From: Streptomyces smaragdinus
GTDB taxonomy: Bacteria > Actinomycetota > Actinomycetes > Streptomycetales > Streptomycetaceae
Assembly (NCBI RefSeq): GCF_009604385.1
Contig: NZ_WEGJ01000043.1
Location: forward strand, 1 to 58,057
Direction: 5' to 3'
Length of the DNA stretch: 58,057 nucleotides
Positions 24,262 to 31,922 of the stretch are shown in pieces; positions within the stretch are counted from its first letter, which is position 1, and the number at the start of each line of letters is the position of its first letter. Below the pieces are notes generated by a model that saw only the letters and a program-made list of their open reading frames with translations, did no database searches and was not told the origin of the DNA. The translations under genes and the position numbers were made by a program.

Positions 24262-24278
24262 AACCTACGCCCCACCCC

Positions 24279-25751
24279 TCACCGGTAGAGCGCGTCCGCC
24301 CCCACCAGTACGACGTCCGTGCCCTCCGCCGCCTCCCGTCGCAGCGCCTCGCTGAACCCCGCGCCGCTGTAGCAGACCAGCTTCGCCGTCTCCGCCCCGT
24401 AGCGACCCTGCCCCGCGAGGAGAGCGCGGACGCGGCGAAGCCGGTCCAGATGCGCCGTGCCCATCACCTCCTGCCACTTCGCCTCCCCGATGGCGAGCAG
24501 CGGGCTGCGCCCTCCGTCCTCCAGGCCGAACGCCACCACGTCGAGCTGGTGACTGGTCTTGTTCGATGGGTCGTTGACCGCTCCGGAACCGACCCGGTTC
24601 GGATAGTCCCCGAGGAGTTCGGGAGGTGCCGTGAAGCGCGTCCAGTACCGGCAGACCTGCTCGAAGTGCGGCCCCATGACGCCGCTCTCGAAGCGCGAGC
24701 GGCTGCGCTCCCACAACCGGCCGGCGTCCCTCGAGTGCTCCAGATCCGACCAGATCGGACGCATCACCGCGTGATAGAAGGTCACCAGCGGCTCCGCGAT
24801 CCGGTACGCGGTCCGGTTGTCCCGGAACACATCCGGCTCACGCACGACCAGTCCGCAGTCCTCGAGGACCGTCAGCGGATGCGCCAGATCACCGGACTTG
24901 CGCCCGAGGTACGAGGCGATCCCGCCTCGGCTCGCGTTCCCCGAGGCGATCGCGGCCAGGACCGAGTGATAGAGGCCCGCGTCCTTTATCTCCGGCTCGT
25001 CCGCCAGGAGATAGCGCGCCTCACGGAAGAGCGGGCTCGTCGGACTCAACACCGTCCGCAGCACCCACGGGTCGAAGTCGTCCGGTCCGGCGGGCACGTC
25101 GTCGCGGACGAACTCGCGGCGATACGCCGGAGTGCCGCCGACGATGGCGTTGACCTTGAGGGCGGTCACCGGATCATCGATCCCCCAGAACTCGGCCGCC
25201 AGCCGGTGATCCAGCGTCGGCACGACGAGTTCGAGGCTCGCCCGCCCCCGCAAGGGCGCGTTTCCTCCCAGCAGCCGCCCCATGAAGGACATGGCGGATC
25301 CGCAAAGCAGCAGTCGGCTACGGCTCTCGTCGCGCTCCGCGCGCAGCGGCGCGAGAGCGTTCTGCACGATTGAAGGCAACTGGGTGTTGACCCGAGCGAG
25401 GTAGGGAAACTCGTCGATCACCACAGGCACGGGTCGCTCACGCCCGAGAGCCAACAGCGCATCGACCGCCTCATGCCAGTCCTGCGGCACCAGCGTCGTC
25501 GGCGTCCCGAGATACTCCCCGAGCGCGGCCCCGAGCCGCCGCAACGACTCCGCGTCGGCCGCTTCGTCGGCGGCGAAGTAGAAGCCCCCGGTCGCCTGGC
25601 ACAGAGCCCGGAGCAGAAAGGTCTTCCCCTGCCGCCGCCGCCCGGACACGATGCCGAGCGCCGCGCCAGGCCGGGTGTCACCAGCGAACGCACCGAGGGC
25701 GGACCACTCCCGCTCGCGATCGAACATCTCGGACGGCCGGGGCAGCGCCAT
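24279..25751 (-). CDS. AAA-type ATPase with C-terminal DUF234/PD-(D/E)XK-like domain
   Basis: 490 residues. N-terminal ATPase of the archaeal-type STAND/AAA group: Walker A GRRRQGKT (37-44), Walker B VVIDEF (110-115) and sensor LLCGSAMSFM. A winged-helix linker follows (RGGIASYLGRKSGDLAHPL, LEDCGLVVRE). The C-terminal part has HQLDVVAFG then LLAIGEAKW (about 415-445), which resembles the D-(D/E)xK nuclease core of DUF234. The substrate is unknown. ATG 25751 has AGAGG 8 nt upstream; ATG 25757 is too close to it. The promoter has a strong palindrome. It may come from a mobile or defence-related gene pool; this is inference. Confidence 0.82.
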   Translation of the reverse strand: MALPRPSEMFDREREWSALGAFAGDTRPGAALGIVSGRRRQGKTFLLRALCQATGGFYFAADEAADAESLRRLGAALGEYLGTPTTLVPQDWHEAVDALLALGRERPVPVVIDEFPYLARVNTQLPSIVQNALAPLRAERDESRSRLLLCGSAMSFMGRLLGGNAPLRGRASLELVVPTLDHRLAAEFWGIDDPVTALKVNAIVGGTPAYRREFVRDDVPAGPDDFDPWVLRTVLSPTSPLFREARYLLADEPEIKDAGLYHSVLAAIASGNASRGGIASYLGRKSGDLAHPLTVLEDCGLVVREPDVFRDNRTAYRIAEPLVTFYHAVMRPIWSDLEHSRDAGRLWERSRSRFESGVMGPHFEQVCRYWTRFTAPPELLGDYPNRVGSGAVNDPSNKTSHQLDVVAFGLEDGGRSPLLAIGEAKWQEVMGTAHLDRLRRVRALLAGQGRYGAETAKLVCYSGAGFSEALRREAAEGTDVVLVGADALYR

Positions 25752-25773
25752 GCCCATCACCTCTCAACTTACA

Positions 25774-25800
25774 TAGGTCCAGTTATGATAACTGAACTTA
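25774..25800 (-). promoter_or_regulatory. AT-rich palindromic operator over the ATPase promoter
   Basis: CAGTTAT-G-ATAACTG (25780-25794) is a perfect 7-bp dyad; on the minus strand it extends to imperfect 12-bp arms (AAGTTCAGTTAT and ATAACTGGACCT). It ends about 29 bp before the start codon at 25751 and is unusually AT-rich for this genome. It probably binds a repressor. Confidence 0.6.
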
Positions 25801-26134
25801 CGCAACCTAGAGTGACGAATCATTCACTGTACGGCGGCACTGTTCGGTGGAGCGGGAGCGACAGTGACGGGTATCTCATGCTGCTCCTGATGCCACCCGC
25901 CCATCAGGAAGCAACGACGGCTCCACGTCCGAATGTCGCAATGATTGCGACATTGCGCCTTCGAGCCACCGCTCCTACACCCCGACAGCAAACCGGATGC
26001 TGCGGCTGGCGGATCCGTACCGGGCGTGACGTCCTCGGTGGTCTCGGATGTCTTGTCCCGTCCGCGTGGGTGTGTCAGGGTCCGGCCAAGGGGCCGATGG
26101 AGGTGTCGGCCCGGGGAGCTTCCGAGGTGAGTTC
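25801..26134. other. Spacer with an isolated large palindrome
   Basis: The spacer between the ATPase and lipoprotein genes has no credible gene. AATGTCGCAAT (25932-25942) and ATTGCGACATT (25944-25954) form a perfect 11-bp dyad about a single G. A ribosome site GAGGTGA precedes the lipoprotein ATG at 26135. Nothing else is evident. Confidence 0.7.
25932..25954. promoter_or_regulatory. Perfect 11-bp inverted repeat
   Basis: The two arms AATGTCGCAAT and ATTGCGACATT are exact complements with a 1-nt centre. It is about 180 bp from the nearest start codon on either side, so it may control both the divergent ATPase gene and the lipoprotein gene. The binding protein is unknown. Confidence 0.6.
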
Positions 26135-26596
26135 ATGTCGGGTGTCTCGCGTCGATTAGTCGTGTTGGCTGTTGTCGGAGGTGCGCTTGCCGCCTGCGGG
26201 GATCAAGGGCAGCAGGGTGCGGAGAGCGGTCAGCCCGAGGCCGCCGAGACTCCCTCTCCGGCGGCGGAGACAACACCGCCCTCGAACTCTCCGGCGGTGG
26301 AGGCGACACCGCCTTCGGAATCCCCGGCTCCGGCCCGTGGTGTGTCGTACAACCGGGCGAAGGAGGTCGTCGAGCGGAATCGGGACGTCATCCGGGAGCG
26401 GTATCGGTCGGTGCAGGGGACGGGGATCGGTGCGTTTGACGACAGCGTGACCGACGCCTCCGGGCAGGGTGAGAACTTCGCGATTCACGTGTACGTGCTC
26501 TCCCTCGCCGATGTGCCCGAGTCGCCGCAGGCGATCGACGGCGTGCCGCTGGTGTTCAAGGTCAGCGGGAAGTTCTCCGTGCTCCCGGTGCGCTGA
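26135..26596 (+). CDS. Secreted lipoprotein, function unknown
   Basis: 153 residues. The signal sequence MSGVSRRLVVLAVVGGALAAC ends in the lipobox LAAC, so the mature protein would be lipid-linked to the outer face of the membrane (quoted: LVVLAVVGGALAAC). A Pro/Ser/Thr/Glu-rich linker (about 25-70) leads to a small C-terminal domain (SYNRAKEVVERNRDVIRERY ... FAIHVYVLSLADVPESPQ) with no recognised family. That domain looks like an alpha/beta binding fold with an inhibitor-like LPVR end. The ATG at 26135 follows GAGGTGA and gives the signal peptide. It converges with the HAF-repeat gene 7 bp away. Confidence 0.8.
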   Translation: MSGVSRRLVVLAVVGGALAACGDQGQQGAESGQPEAAETPSPAAETTPPSNSPAVEATPPSESPAPARGVSYNRAKEVVERNRDVIRERYRSVQGTGIGAFDDSVTDASGQGENFAIHVYVLSLADVPESPQAIDGVPLVFKVSGKFSVLPVR

Positions 26597-26603
26597 TCGC
26601 CGG

Positions 26604-27641
26604 TCAGCTCGGGTCAGGGCGCCGGGGCGGCAGCTGGCCGAGGGCCACCATGGTTCCGTCCGGCTGCCACAGCACCGCGTGCGTTTCGTCGTTCGCGTTG
26701 ATGGACTCGCCGACCACGACGCCCGCGTTGTTCACCGCTTCCGCGCGGCTCTTCACGTCGCCGGCCAAGACCCCGAGGTCCACGACCTCCCCCTCGGCCG
26801 ACCAGCGCACCGCCCGCACCGAACCGTCCGCGCGACGGGCGCTGCCCACCACCACGCCGCTGTCGTTGATGTCCTGGGCCGCCGCGTGGTCTCCGCCCAG
26901 GGTCGGCAGCCGGGTCACCGTACCGTCGGTGTTCCAGCGCACGGCTTGCCCCGGGTCGGAGCCGCTTTCGGCGAGCAGCCGGCCGGACGTTGCCTCACCT
27001 ACGATGACGCCCGCGTTGTTGATCGCCATCGCGACCGCGTTCTCGGCATCCTCGGGCATGGGCAGTTCGGTAATCGTCCCATCGGCGTTCCAGCGCACGG
27101 CCTTGCCCATGAGGTCGGCCGGGCCGGCGTTACCCACGATCACGCCGGCATCGTTGATGTCGCACGCGAGGGAGACCACGTGGCTGTCCGGCAGCCCGAG
27201 AGCAGTGACCTCGCCGCCACGGTCCCATCGCACGGCCCCCGGCGTCCCCTCCTCCGTAAAGCACGAACCCACGGTGACACCACCCGCGTTGATACCGCTT
27301 ACGATGCTGAGGCCGCCGGGCAGCGTCTCCATCACGACGACCGCCCCTGACGCCGACCAGCGCACGGGCATGGACGGGTGTTCCCCGGTCTGGTCCGTAC
27401 CGGCGCATTCGCCGGCGTCGTTGATCACGGTGACCGCACCATGGATGCTGTCGGGAACCTGAGCCAGTAACACGGCCGAGACCCCACCGCGCCACAGGAC
27501 CGGCAGCAGGCCGCGCCCCGGAATCGTGTACCCCGCCACATCCCCCGCCGAGTTGACGCACGTGGCGCCGCTCCTGCCCGCAGACGGACCTCCGGCAGCC
27601 GGATACTCCCCGGACCCCGGTCCGAACTCAGCCTCGCCCAT
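26604..27641 (-). CDS. HAF-repeat protein (extracellular-repeat family), no signal peptide
   Basis: 345 residues made almost entirely of about seven HAF-type repeats of roughly 45 residues, each with (A/P)VRW...G and IN(D/N)AG(V/E)xVG, for example AVRWNTDGTVTRLPTLGGDH and DINDSGVVVG. Such repeats fold as beta-propeller-like blades and occur in secreted proteins of actinobacteria and others. Unusually there is no signal peptide or membrane segment; the ATG at 27641 has a GGTGAGGGGG site, and no alternative start adds one. It may be cytoplasmic or exported by a non-classical route. Its role is unknown. Confidence 0.8.
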   Translation of the reverse strand: MGEAEFGPGSGEYPAAGGPSAGRSGATCVNSAGDVAGYTIPGRGLLPVLWRGGVSAVLLAQVPDSIHGAVTVINDAGECAGTDQTGEHPSMPVRWSASGAVVVMETLPGGLSIVSGINAGGVTVGSCFTEEGTPGAVRWDRGGEVTALGLPDSHVVSLACDINDAGVIVGNAGPADLMGKAVRWNADGTITELPMPEDAENAVAMAINNAGVIVGEATSGRLLAESGSDPGQAVRWNTDGTVTRLPTLGGDHAAAQDINDSGVVVGSARRADGSVRAVRWSAEGEVVDLGVLAGDVKSRAEAVNNAGVVVGESINANDETHAVLWQPDGTMVALGQLPPRRPDPS

Positions 27642-27650
27642 ACCGCCCCC

Positions 27651-27790
27651 TCACCGCCCCGGCAGAGCGCAATCCGCCCAGACCATCTTCCCGATGGGTG
27701 CGCACGGTGTCACGCCCCAGCGCGTGGCGTAGTGGGCGACCAAGATGAGGCCGCGGCCCGATTCCGGCAGGGGGTCCACCTGGCCCGGCT
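27651..27790 (-). pseudogene. Remnant of an ATP-binding (HATPase_c, RsbW-like) gene, C-terminal end only
   Basis: The last 40 codons (27651-27773) read PLPESGRGLILVAHYATRWG, then VTPCAPIGKMVWADCALPGR, nearly identical to the end of the intact ATP-binding gene at 28889-29335. Upstream of this the frame degenerates with no N-terminal half and no ATP-binding N-box. At DNA level 27670-27766 matches 28905-29001 at 89 of 97 positions. It is therefore a truncated duplicate, 10 bp upstream of the HAF gene. Confidence 0.8.
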
Positions 27791-27885
27791 CCGGGCTCCG
27801 GAACGACGCGTCCCCACCAGGCCCGGCGGCGTGCGGAACGCACAGTGCGTGTGTACGGGCGGGTGGGGACGGGATTGGGCCGGAA

Positions 27886-28425
27886 CTACGGCAGGATCGG
27901 CATGAAGCCGGAGAGGGTGAGGGGGTCACCCGCGTTGAAGAGGCCGACACAGTCCGCGACCGTCACCACAAGATCGCCCTCATCCAGCAGATGCAACCCA
28001 TGGAGCTCCGGATCATAGGCGGCCGAGATCTCGGCACCATCGACACTAAACGTGCAGATAGATGGTTCGGAAATCGCGAATATCTGAATGGCACCGACAA
28101 TCTCTCCCGACGCGGGGATGCCCTCTCCTTGAGCAACGAACTGCCAGGGATATCCGCCGAAATTCACGCCAAACTCAAGACCGCTCATCCGACAGATATC
28201 GACGTGTGGAGTCAGCGTCGAAAGATCACCGGTAAAGTAGGCGCCGAGCTCACAAGTTATTATTGCGTTCGGGCCAGACATAAACAGCCTTTCCGACGTC
28301 TGGACTGGCCCCACCGCCTGGGCTGGTGTCACCGCCAATCCCAGCGCCGTGACCAGCGAGAACAGTGCCGAAGTAAAGCACCGAGACACATTTCGCACGA
28401 TCCAACTCCTCAACTGGTTCCGCAT
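27886..28425 (-). CDS. Secreted cysteine-containing protein, family A (member 1)
   Basis: 179 residues with an export signal MRNQLRSWIVRNVSRC..LAVTPAQA cleaved near VGPV. The mature part has four cysteines in the contexts IITC, DICRMSGLEFG, SICTFSVDG and VADCVGLFN. The same spacing occurs in the protein at 34292-34906, so they are paralogues. An alternative ATG at 28539 would add 38 residues; it has GAGGGG 10 nt upstream and -10-like GATAAT boxes, so the true start is unsure. Base composition is visibly lower in GC than the flanks, suggesting recent transfer. No known domain was recognised. Confidence 0.72.
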   Translation of the reverse strand: MRNQLRSWIVRNVSRCFTSALFSLVTALGLAVTPAQAVGPVQTSERLFMSGPNAIITCELGAYFTGDLSTLTPHVDICRMSGLEFGVNFGGYPWQFVAQGEGIPASGEIVGAIQIFAISEPSICTFSVDGAEISAAYDPELHGLHLLDEGDLVVTVADCVGLFNAGDPLTLSGFMPILP

Positions 28426-28888
28426 ATCGATTACACGCTCCGTCAGCACATCACCCCATGCACCATACACATTTACACCGAGGTCCACAATATCCGTGCA
28501 CGCCACGGCTGCTAACACAGCACACGACGTCGCGCGCATCCGATCGATTCCCCTCAAATTATCGAAGGGTGAGCAATTATCCACGTTTCCGCGCGTCATC
28601 TTGTCAGCGGTATCACACATTCCGCCCATGCCGTCCTGCGGTGCGGCCGTCGCAGATCTGCAAAAAATTGAGCTCGGCACCGCGCGATCTCTCCGTCGCC
28701 GACCGCAGCCCCTTCCAGTTCCGAGGTAAGCCCACATTGCACAAATCTCGCCGCATAATCCGCTTGGCTGTCGCCGAGAGCGCACTCACCCCTTGCCCCA
28801 ACCGTCCTCAGCCGGACCCGAATTCCGATCAGCACTCCCGGTGAGCTGATCACCCCCTGACCTCGTCGGCCGGAGCCCCGAATCACCA
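28426..28888. other. Low-GC spacer upstream of the family A gene
   Basis: No gene is evident. On the minus strand two GATAAT hexamers (28576-28581 and 28558-28563, read in reverse) and a GAGGGG site lie before the ATG at 28539 and could be the promoter and ribosome site of the secreted protein gene. AT content is higher than in the neighbouring DNA. Confidence 0.55.
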
Positions 28889-29335
28889 TCACCCCGGCAG
28901 TGCACAATCCGCCCAGACCATCTTCCCGGTGGGTACGCACGGCGTCACGCCCCAGCGGGTGGCGTGGTAGGCGACCAGGGTGAGGCCGCGGCCCGATTCC
29001 GATAGGGGGGCTGGAGAGGGGGTGGGTGGGAGCCACTCCGGGTGGGTGTCCGTGAGTTCGATGCGGATTGTGTTGGGGAGGAGCAGGAGGCGGAGGCGGA
29101 AGTCGCGGCCAGGGACGAGGGCGTGGGTGATGGCGTTCGACGCGAGTTCCGCGACCACCGCCGTGGCCGATGTCGAGGCGGGGGTGTCGTACGGGATGCC
29201 CCAGCTGTCGAGGCGCTGGGCGGCGAGGAGGCGGGCCAGGCGGGCGCCGCGTGGGGTCGAGGTGAAGCACATCTCGAAGTCGCGGGTGGGGGGCACCGGT
29301 CGGGGTGGTGCCGGTGTGTGGTGCGTGAGGTCCAT
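28889..29335 (-). CDS. ATP-binding protein (HATPase_c, anti-sigma-factor/Scr1-associated type)
   Basis: 148 residues. It has the GHKL kinase fold of RsbW-like proteins: N-box VVAELASNAITHAL (about 65-80), a following strand RIELTDTHPEW and the G-box SESGRGLTLV, with the closing segment RWGVTP and GKMVWADCAL. In Streptomyces such genes sit beside Scr1/DUF397 pairs (as in whiJ- and abaA-like loci) and are presumed to regulate development. The start is at 29335 or 29347 (ATG); neither has a clear ribosome site. It is divergent from the helix-turn-helix gene. A truncated copy of its 3' end lies at 27651-27790. Confidence 0.8.
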   Translation of the reverse strand: MDLTHHTPAPPRPVPPTRDFEMCFTSTPRGARLARLLAAQRLDSWGIPYDTPASTSATAVVAELASNAITHALVPGRDFRLRLLLLPNTIRIELTDTHPEWLPPTPSPAPLSESGRGLTLVAYHATRWGVTPCVPTGKMVWADCALPG

Positions 29336-29400
29336 GGCCGTCAGCATTTCTGCTGGTGAGGGCGGTGGGCCAGGAAAGGGCAGCGTACCCGGCGTTGTAT

Positions 29401-29428
29401 GTACGAGGTCCGTACGCGTCGGTACGCG
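29401..29428. promoter_or_regulatory. GTACG repeat operator candidate
   Basis: GTACG (29401-29405) and CGTAC (29411-29415) form an inverted repeat, followed by another CGTACGCG and GGTACGCG. The cluster lies in the divergent spacer between the ATP-binding gene and the XRE gene, so it may be bound by the XRE protein. Confidence 0.4.
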
Positions 29429-29524
29429 CACATTCGGGTGGTATTTCAGTCGTATCGGGGTCGGGGTCATCTCACGGTCCGTAACTTGTGCCGGGCACGT
29501 TCCCATCGGTGGGAGGTACTGGCG

Positions 29525-30349
29525 ATGACGACCATCACACGGCAACGGGATGACGGCGCCGCGTTTCTGCGGGGCTTCGGGCGGCAGCTCAAGCTGTGCC
29601 GCGAGCGGGCGGGGCTGAGCCGGGCGGAGCTGGCCGAGCTGCTCGGGTACAGCGCGGAGTTGATCGCGTCGATCGAGCAGGGGCGGCGGATCCCGCAGCC
29701 CGAGTTCATCGACCGCGCGGATGAGGTGCTGGGGGCGGGCGGGTTACTCATCGCGGCCAAGGACGGGGTCGAGCAGGCCCGGTACCCAGCGTTCTTTCGG
29801 GACTTCGCGAAGCTGGAGGCCGAAGCGCTCGAGCTCCACGCCTACGATTCGCGGGTCGCTAATGGACTGCTGCAGACGGAGGAGTACGCCAGAGCCGTAC
29901 TCAACACCCGTCGTCCGGTACTGGATGAAGCGACCCTCGAACAGCGAATTGCGACACGTCTGGCACGCCAGAAGATCCTTCATCGCAAGCCCGCACCTTT
30001 GATGAGCTTCGTCATGGAGGAAGTACTGCTCCACCGCCCCATCGGCGGACGAGACGTGTTGAAGGGGCAGCTCGAACAGCTGCTTCTGGTGGGGCAGCAA
30101 CGGAACGTGGAGATCCAGGTGATGCCGACCAACTGCACGGATCACGCCGGACTGGCTGGACCCATGACCTTGCTCGACACTCAAGGCCACCGCAGGATGG
30201 GGTACGTAGAGGTGCAGGCAGTCAGCCGGGTCATCACCGAACCGGACAGGGTCCGTGAGATGGAGGCAAGGTACGGGCTCATCCGGGCCCAGGCATTGAC
30301 TCCGCACGAATCGCTGTCCCACATCGAAAAGATCTTGGGAGAGACATGA
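29525..30349 (+). CDS. XRE-family regulator with Scr1/DUF5753 domain (WhiJ/AbaA type)
   Basis: 274 residues. The N-terminal XRE helix-turn-helix domain (about 14-68) includes LCRERAGLSRAELAELLG and IASIEQGRRIP. The remainder (about 85-265, RDFAKLEAEALELHAYDSRV, LLQTEEYARAVL, RQKILHRKPAP, RYGLIRAQALTPHESL) is the DUF5753/Scr1 ligand-binding domain. Such regulators act with small DUF397 partners, often in development or antibiotic control. The ATG at 29525 has GGGAGGT 8 nt upstream. The stop overlaps the DUF397 start (ATGA). Confidence 0.88.
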   Translation: MTTITRQRDDGAAFLRGFGRQLKLCRERAGLSRAELAELLGYSAELIASIEQGRRIPQPEFIDRADEVLGAGGLLIAAKDGVEQARYPAFFRDFAKLEAEALELHAYDSRVANGLLQTEEYARAVLNTRRPVLDEATLEQRIATRLARQKILHRKPAPLMSFVMEEVLLHRPIGGRDVLKGQLEQLLLVGQQRNVEIQVMPTNCTDHAGLAGPMTLLDTQGHRRMGYVEVQAVSRVITEPDRVREMEARYGLIRAQALTPHESLSHIEKILGET

Positions 30350-30540
30350 GCGAGTCCACACGCACCGAGCCGACAGCCTGGATCAAGAGCAGCTATAGCG
30401 ACAGCGAAGGGGGCCAGTGCGTCGAGATAGCCACGGCCCCCACCCACGTCCACGTCCGCGACTCGAAGAACCCCACGGGTCCCCACCTCACCTTCACCCG
30501 TGAAGCCTGGTCCGCGTTCGTGGCCCGTATCCGGGATTGA
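30346..30540 (+). CDS. DUF397 small protein
   Basis: 64 residues with the DUF397 signature WIKSSYSDSEGGQCVEIA, VHVRDSKNP and LTFTREAWSAFVARIR. These proteins are antagonists or partners of the neighbouring XRE/Scr1 regulator. Translation is coupled to the upstream gene by an ATGA overlap. Length and motif order are normal for the family. Confidence 0.92.
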   Translation: MSESTRTEPTAWIKSSYSDSEGGQCVEIATAPTHVHVRDSKNPTGPHLTFTREAWSAFVARIRD

Positions 30541-30790
30541 GCAACTTCGCTCACGCGCCAAGCGGCCTCAGCTGTCCGATCACCCGGGCGGTTTGAGGCC
30601 GCTCCTACATGCGACGGGCCTCACGGCGTCTCACAAAGAATGTGCCCTGCTTATACACCAAGTACCGTCCGATGGCGCCCAGTTAGACGTAGAGCGATCG
30701 GGCGGATACGCTCCGCAGCCATAACGTCACGTAAGTGACCCCGGCGGTGCTAGCAACACCCCGGGGCCGGACACCGAAGCGAGACCTTCG
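30541..30790. other. Spacer with two structured elements before the winged-helix gene
   Basis: GTCAC-GTAA-GTGAC (30726-30739) is a short palindrome. A following hairpin CCCCGGcGGTG/CACCCCGGGG (30739-30749 and 30757-30766), with one bulged C, lies 24 bp before the ATG at 30791. The rest is unremarkable. Confidence 0.5.
30726..30766 (+). promoter_or_regulatory. Palindrome plus leader hairpin upstream of the helix-turn-helix gene
   Basis: The GTCAC/GTGAC dyad could be an operator. The immediately following stem of 10 bp, with a CTAGCAA loop, would lie in the mRNA leader and could slow ribosome access. Both roles are inferred. Confidence 0.4.
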
Positions 30791-31795
30791 ATGCGCATCC
30801 ACCTTAGCGCGCCCACGCGCCACTACACCGTCCTCCGCGACGAGGTCCTCAGGGACCCACGCCTCAGCTTCACGGCCCGAGGCATCCTGGTGTACCTGCT
30901 CTCCCTGCCCGACGGCAGCCGCGAGGACGCCCGCACCCTCGCCGACAAGCACCCCAAGGTCGGCCGGCGGAACATCTCCAAGGCGCTGGACGAGCTGATC
31001 GAGGCCGGCTACTACCACCGCCGTACGACGCGCGATCCGGACACCGGACGCATCCGCTGCTGGACGTACGTCACCGATACACCCATCCCTGCCGGTTCGC
31101 CGCTTCCCATGCCCCCGGGAAGCGGTGAACCGGCAGGCCCGAACCCGGGAGCGTTCCCTTCGGGAAGAAATACCGGGGAAGATGTACCAACCCCCCGGGG
31201 GGCGGGCGCGGTCGCCGCGCACGCGGAAGATCCGCCCCCGGCCCACGATGAGCCCGCTGATCCCGGCGACGCCCCAGAGCCCGAAGCCCTCCCGGACCCC
31301 GGGGCCGCAGCGCAGCCCAAAGCCGGACCCGCGCCCGAAGCCGACCCGCAGATCACCGAAGCGGCGGCGATACTCGCCCACATCACCGCCGCCGAACCGA
31401 AGCTGACCCTCTCGCCGCGCGAGACCCTCACCCTGGCGCCCCTCGTGATCCCCTGGCTGGAACGCGGCTGCTCGCGGCTGGTGATGCTCCACGCACTGAC
31501 CTCAGGACTGCCGGAACGCGTGAACCACCCCCGCGGCTTCCTGGCCCACCGCCTCCGCGACAAGCTGCCCGCACCCCGTGCCCACCGCGATCCCGCCGCC
31601 CCACTGCCGGAGTGCGCCGAATGCCGCGACCCACTCCCCCGCAACCAGCACACGGGCCTGTGCGCCAGTTGCGCCGGGGTCGCCCCGGCTCACGTCACCG
31701 ACCCATCCACGCAAACCGCGAACTTCGCCGCCCGGGTGGCTGCCCTCCGCGACGCGGTACGCGAACGCCGAGCCCTCGCAGCACATACAACGTAA
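30791..31795 (+). CDS. Helix-turn-helix protein with C-terminal four-cysteine motif
   Basis: 334 residues. The N-terminal domain (about 8-75: HYTVLRDEVLRDPRLSFTAR, LLSLPDGS, GRRNISKALDELIEAGYYHR) is a winged helix-turn-helix found in many Streptomyces paralogues and resembles replication-initiator and DnaD-type N-domains. A Pro/Ala-rich linker is followed by a helical region with NHPRGFLAHRL, also common in those paralogues. Near the C-terminus CAECRDPLP..GLCASC forms a likely zinc ribbon. It probably binds DNA. No regulatory target is known. It follows the DUF397 gene but has its own leader. Confidence 0.75.
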   Translation: MRIHLSAPTRHYTVLRDEVLRDPRLSFTARGILVYLLSLPDGSREDARTLADKHPKVGRRNISKALDELIEAGYYHRRTTRDPDTGRIRCWTYVTDTPIPAGSPLPMPPGSGEPAGPNPGAFPSGRNTGEDVPTPRGAGAVAAHAEDPPPAHDEPADPGDAPEPEALPDPGAAAQPKAGPAPEADPQITEAAAILAHITAAEPKLTLSPRETLTLAPLVIPWLERGCSRLVMLHALTSGLPERVNHPRGFLAHRLRDKLPAPRAHRDPAAPLPECAECRDPLPRNQHTGLCASCAGVAPAHVTDPSTQTANFAARVAALRDAVRERRALAAHTT

Positions 31796-31846
31796 GCCCC
31801 GGAGTCCCGACCACCGGCCGGAACGCCGCCCTGCGCACAGCCGAAC

Positions 31847-31892
31847 GGGCCGTGCATCGCGCGGGCACGGTGGTGCGCGCGGTGCACGGCCC
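31847..31892. terminator. Strong bidirectional terminator
   Basis: GGGCCGTGCA (31847-31856) pairs with TGCACGGCCC (31883-31892). The stem continues through a T-G pair and CGCGCG/CGCGCG to 17 bp. It lies between the convergent ends of the winged-helix gene (31795) and the secreted protein gene (31923). Confidence 0.8.
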
Positions 31893-31922
31893 TGTGTCAG
31901 GCGCTCGGGTCAGCCGAGGTGG

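Larger units (their letters stand above)
23576..24278. other. Long spacer between the Mce operon and the ATPase gene
   Basis: About 700 bp with no credible gene. It holds the Mce operator (23663-23679), a 9-bp AT-rich stem AGAAAAATC/GATTTTTCT (24042-24050 and 24069-24077) of unclear role, and a hairpin near 24234-24261. The rest shows no obvious structure. Confidence 0.7.

Noticed and set aside
27651..27950. A complete 99-residue protein
   Set aside because: Only the last 40 residues match the ATP-binding family. The rest has no domain, so it is a remnant.
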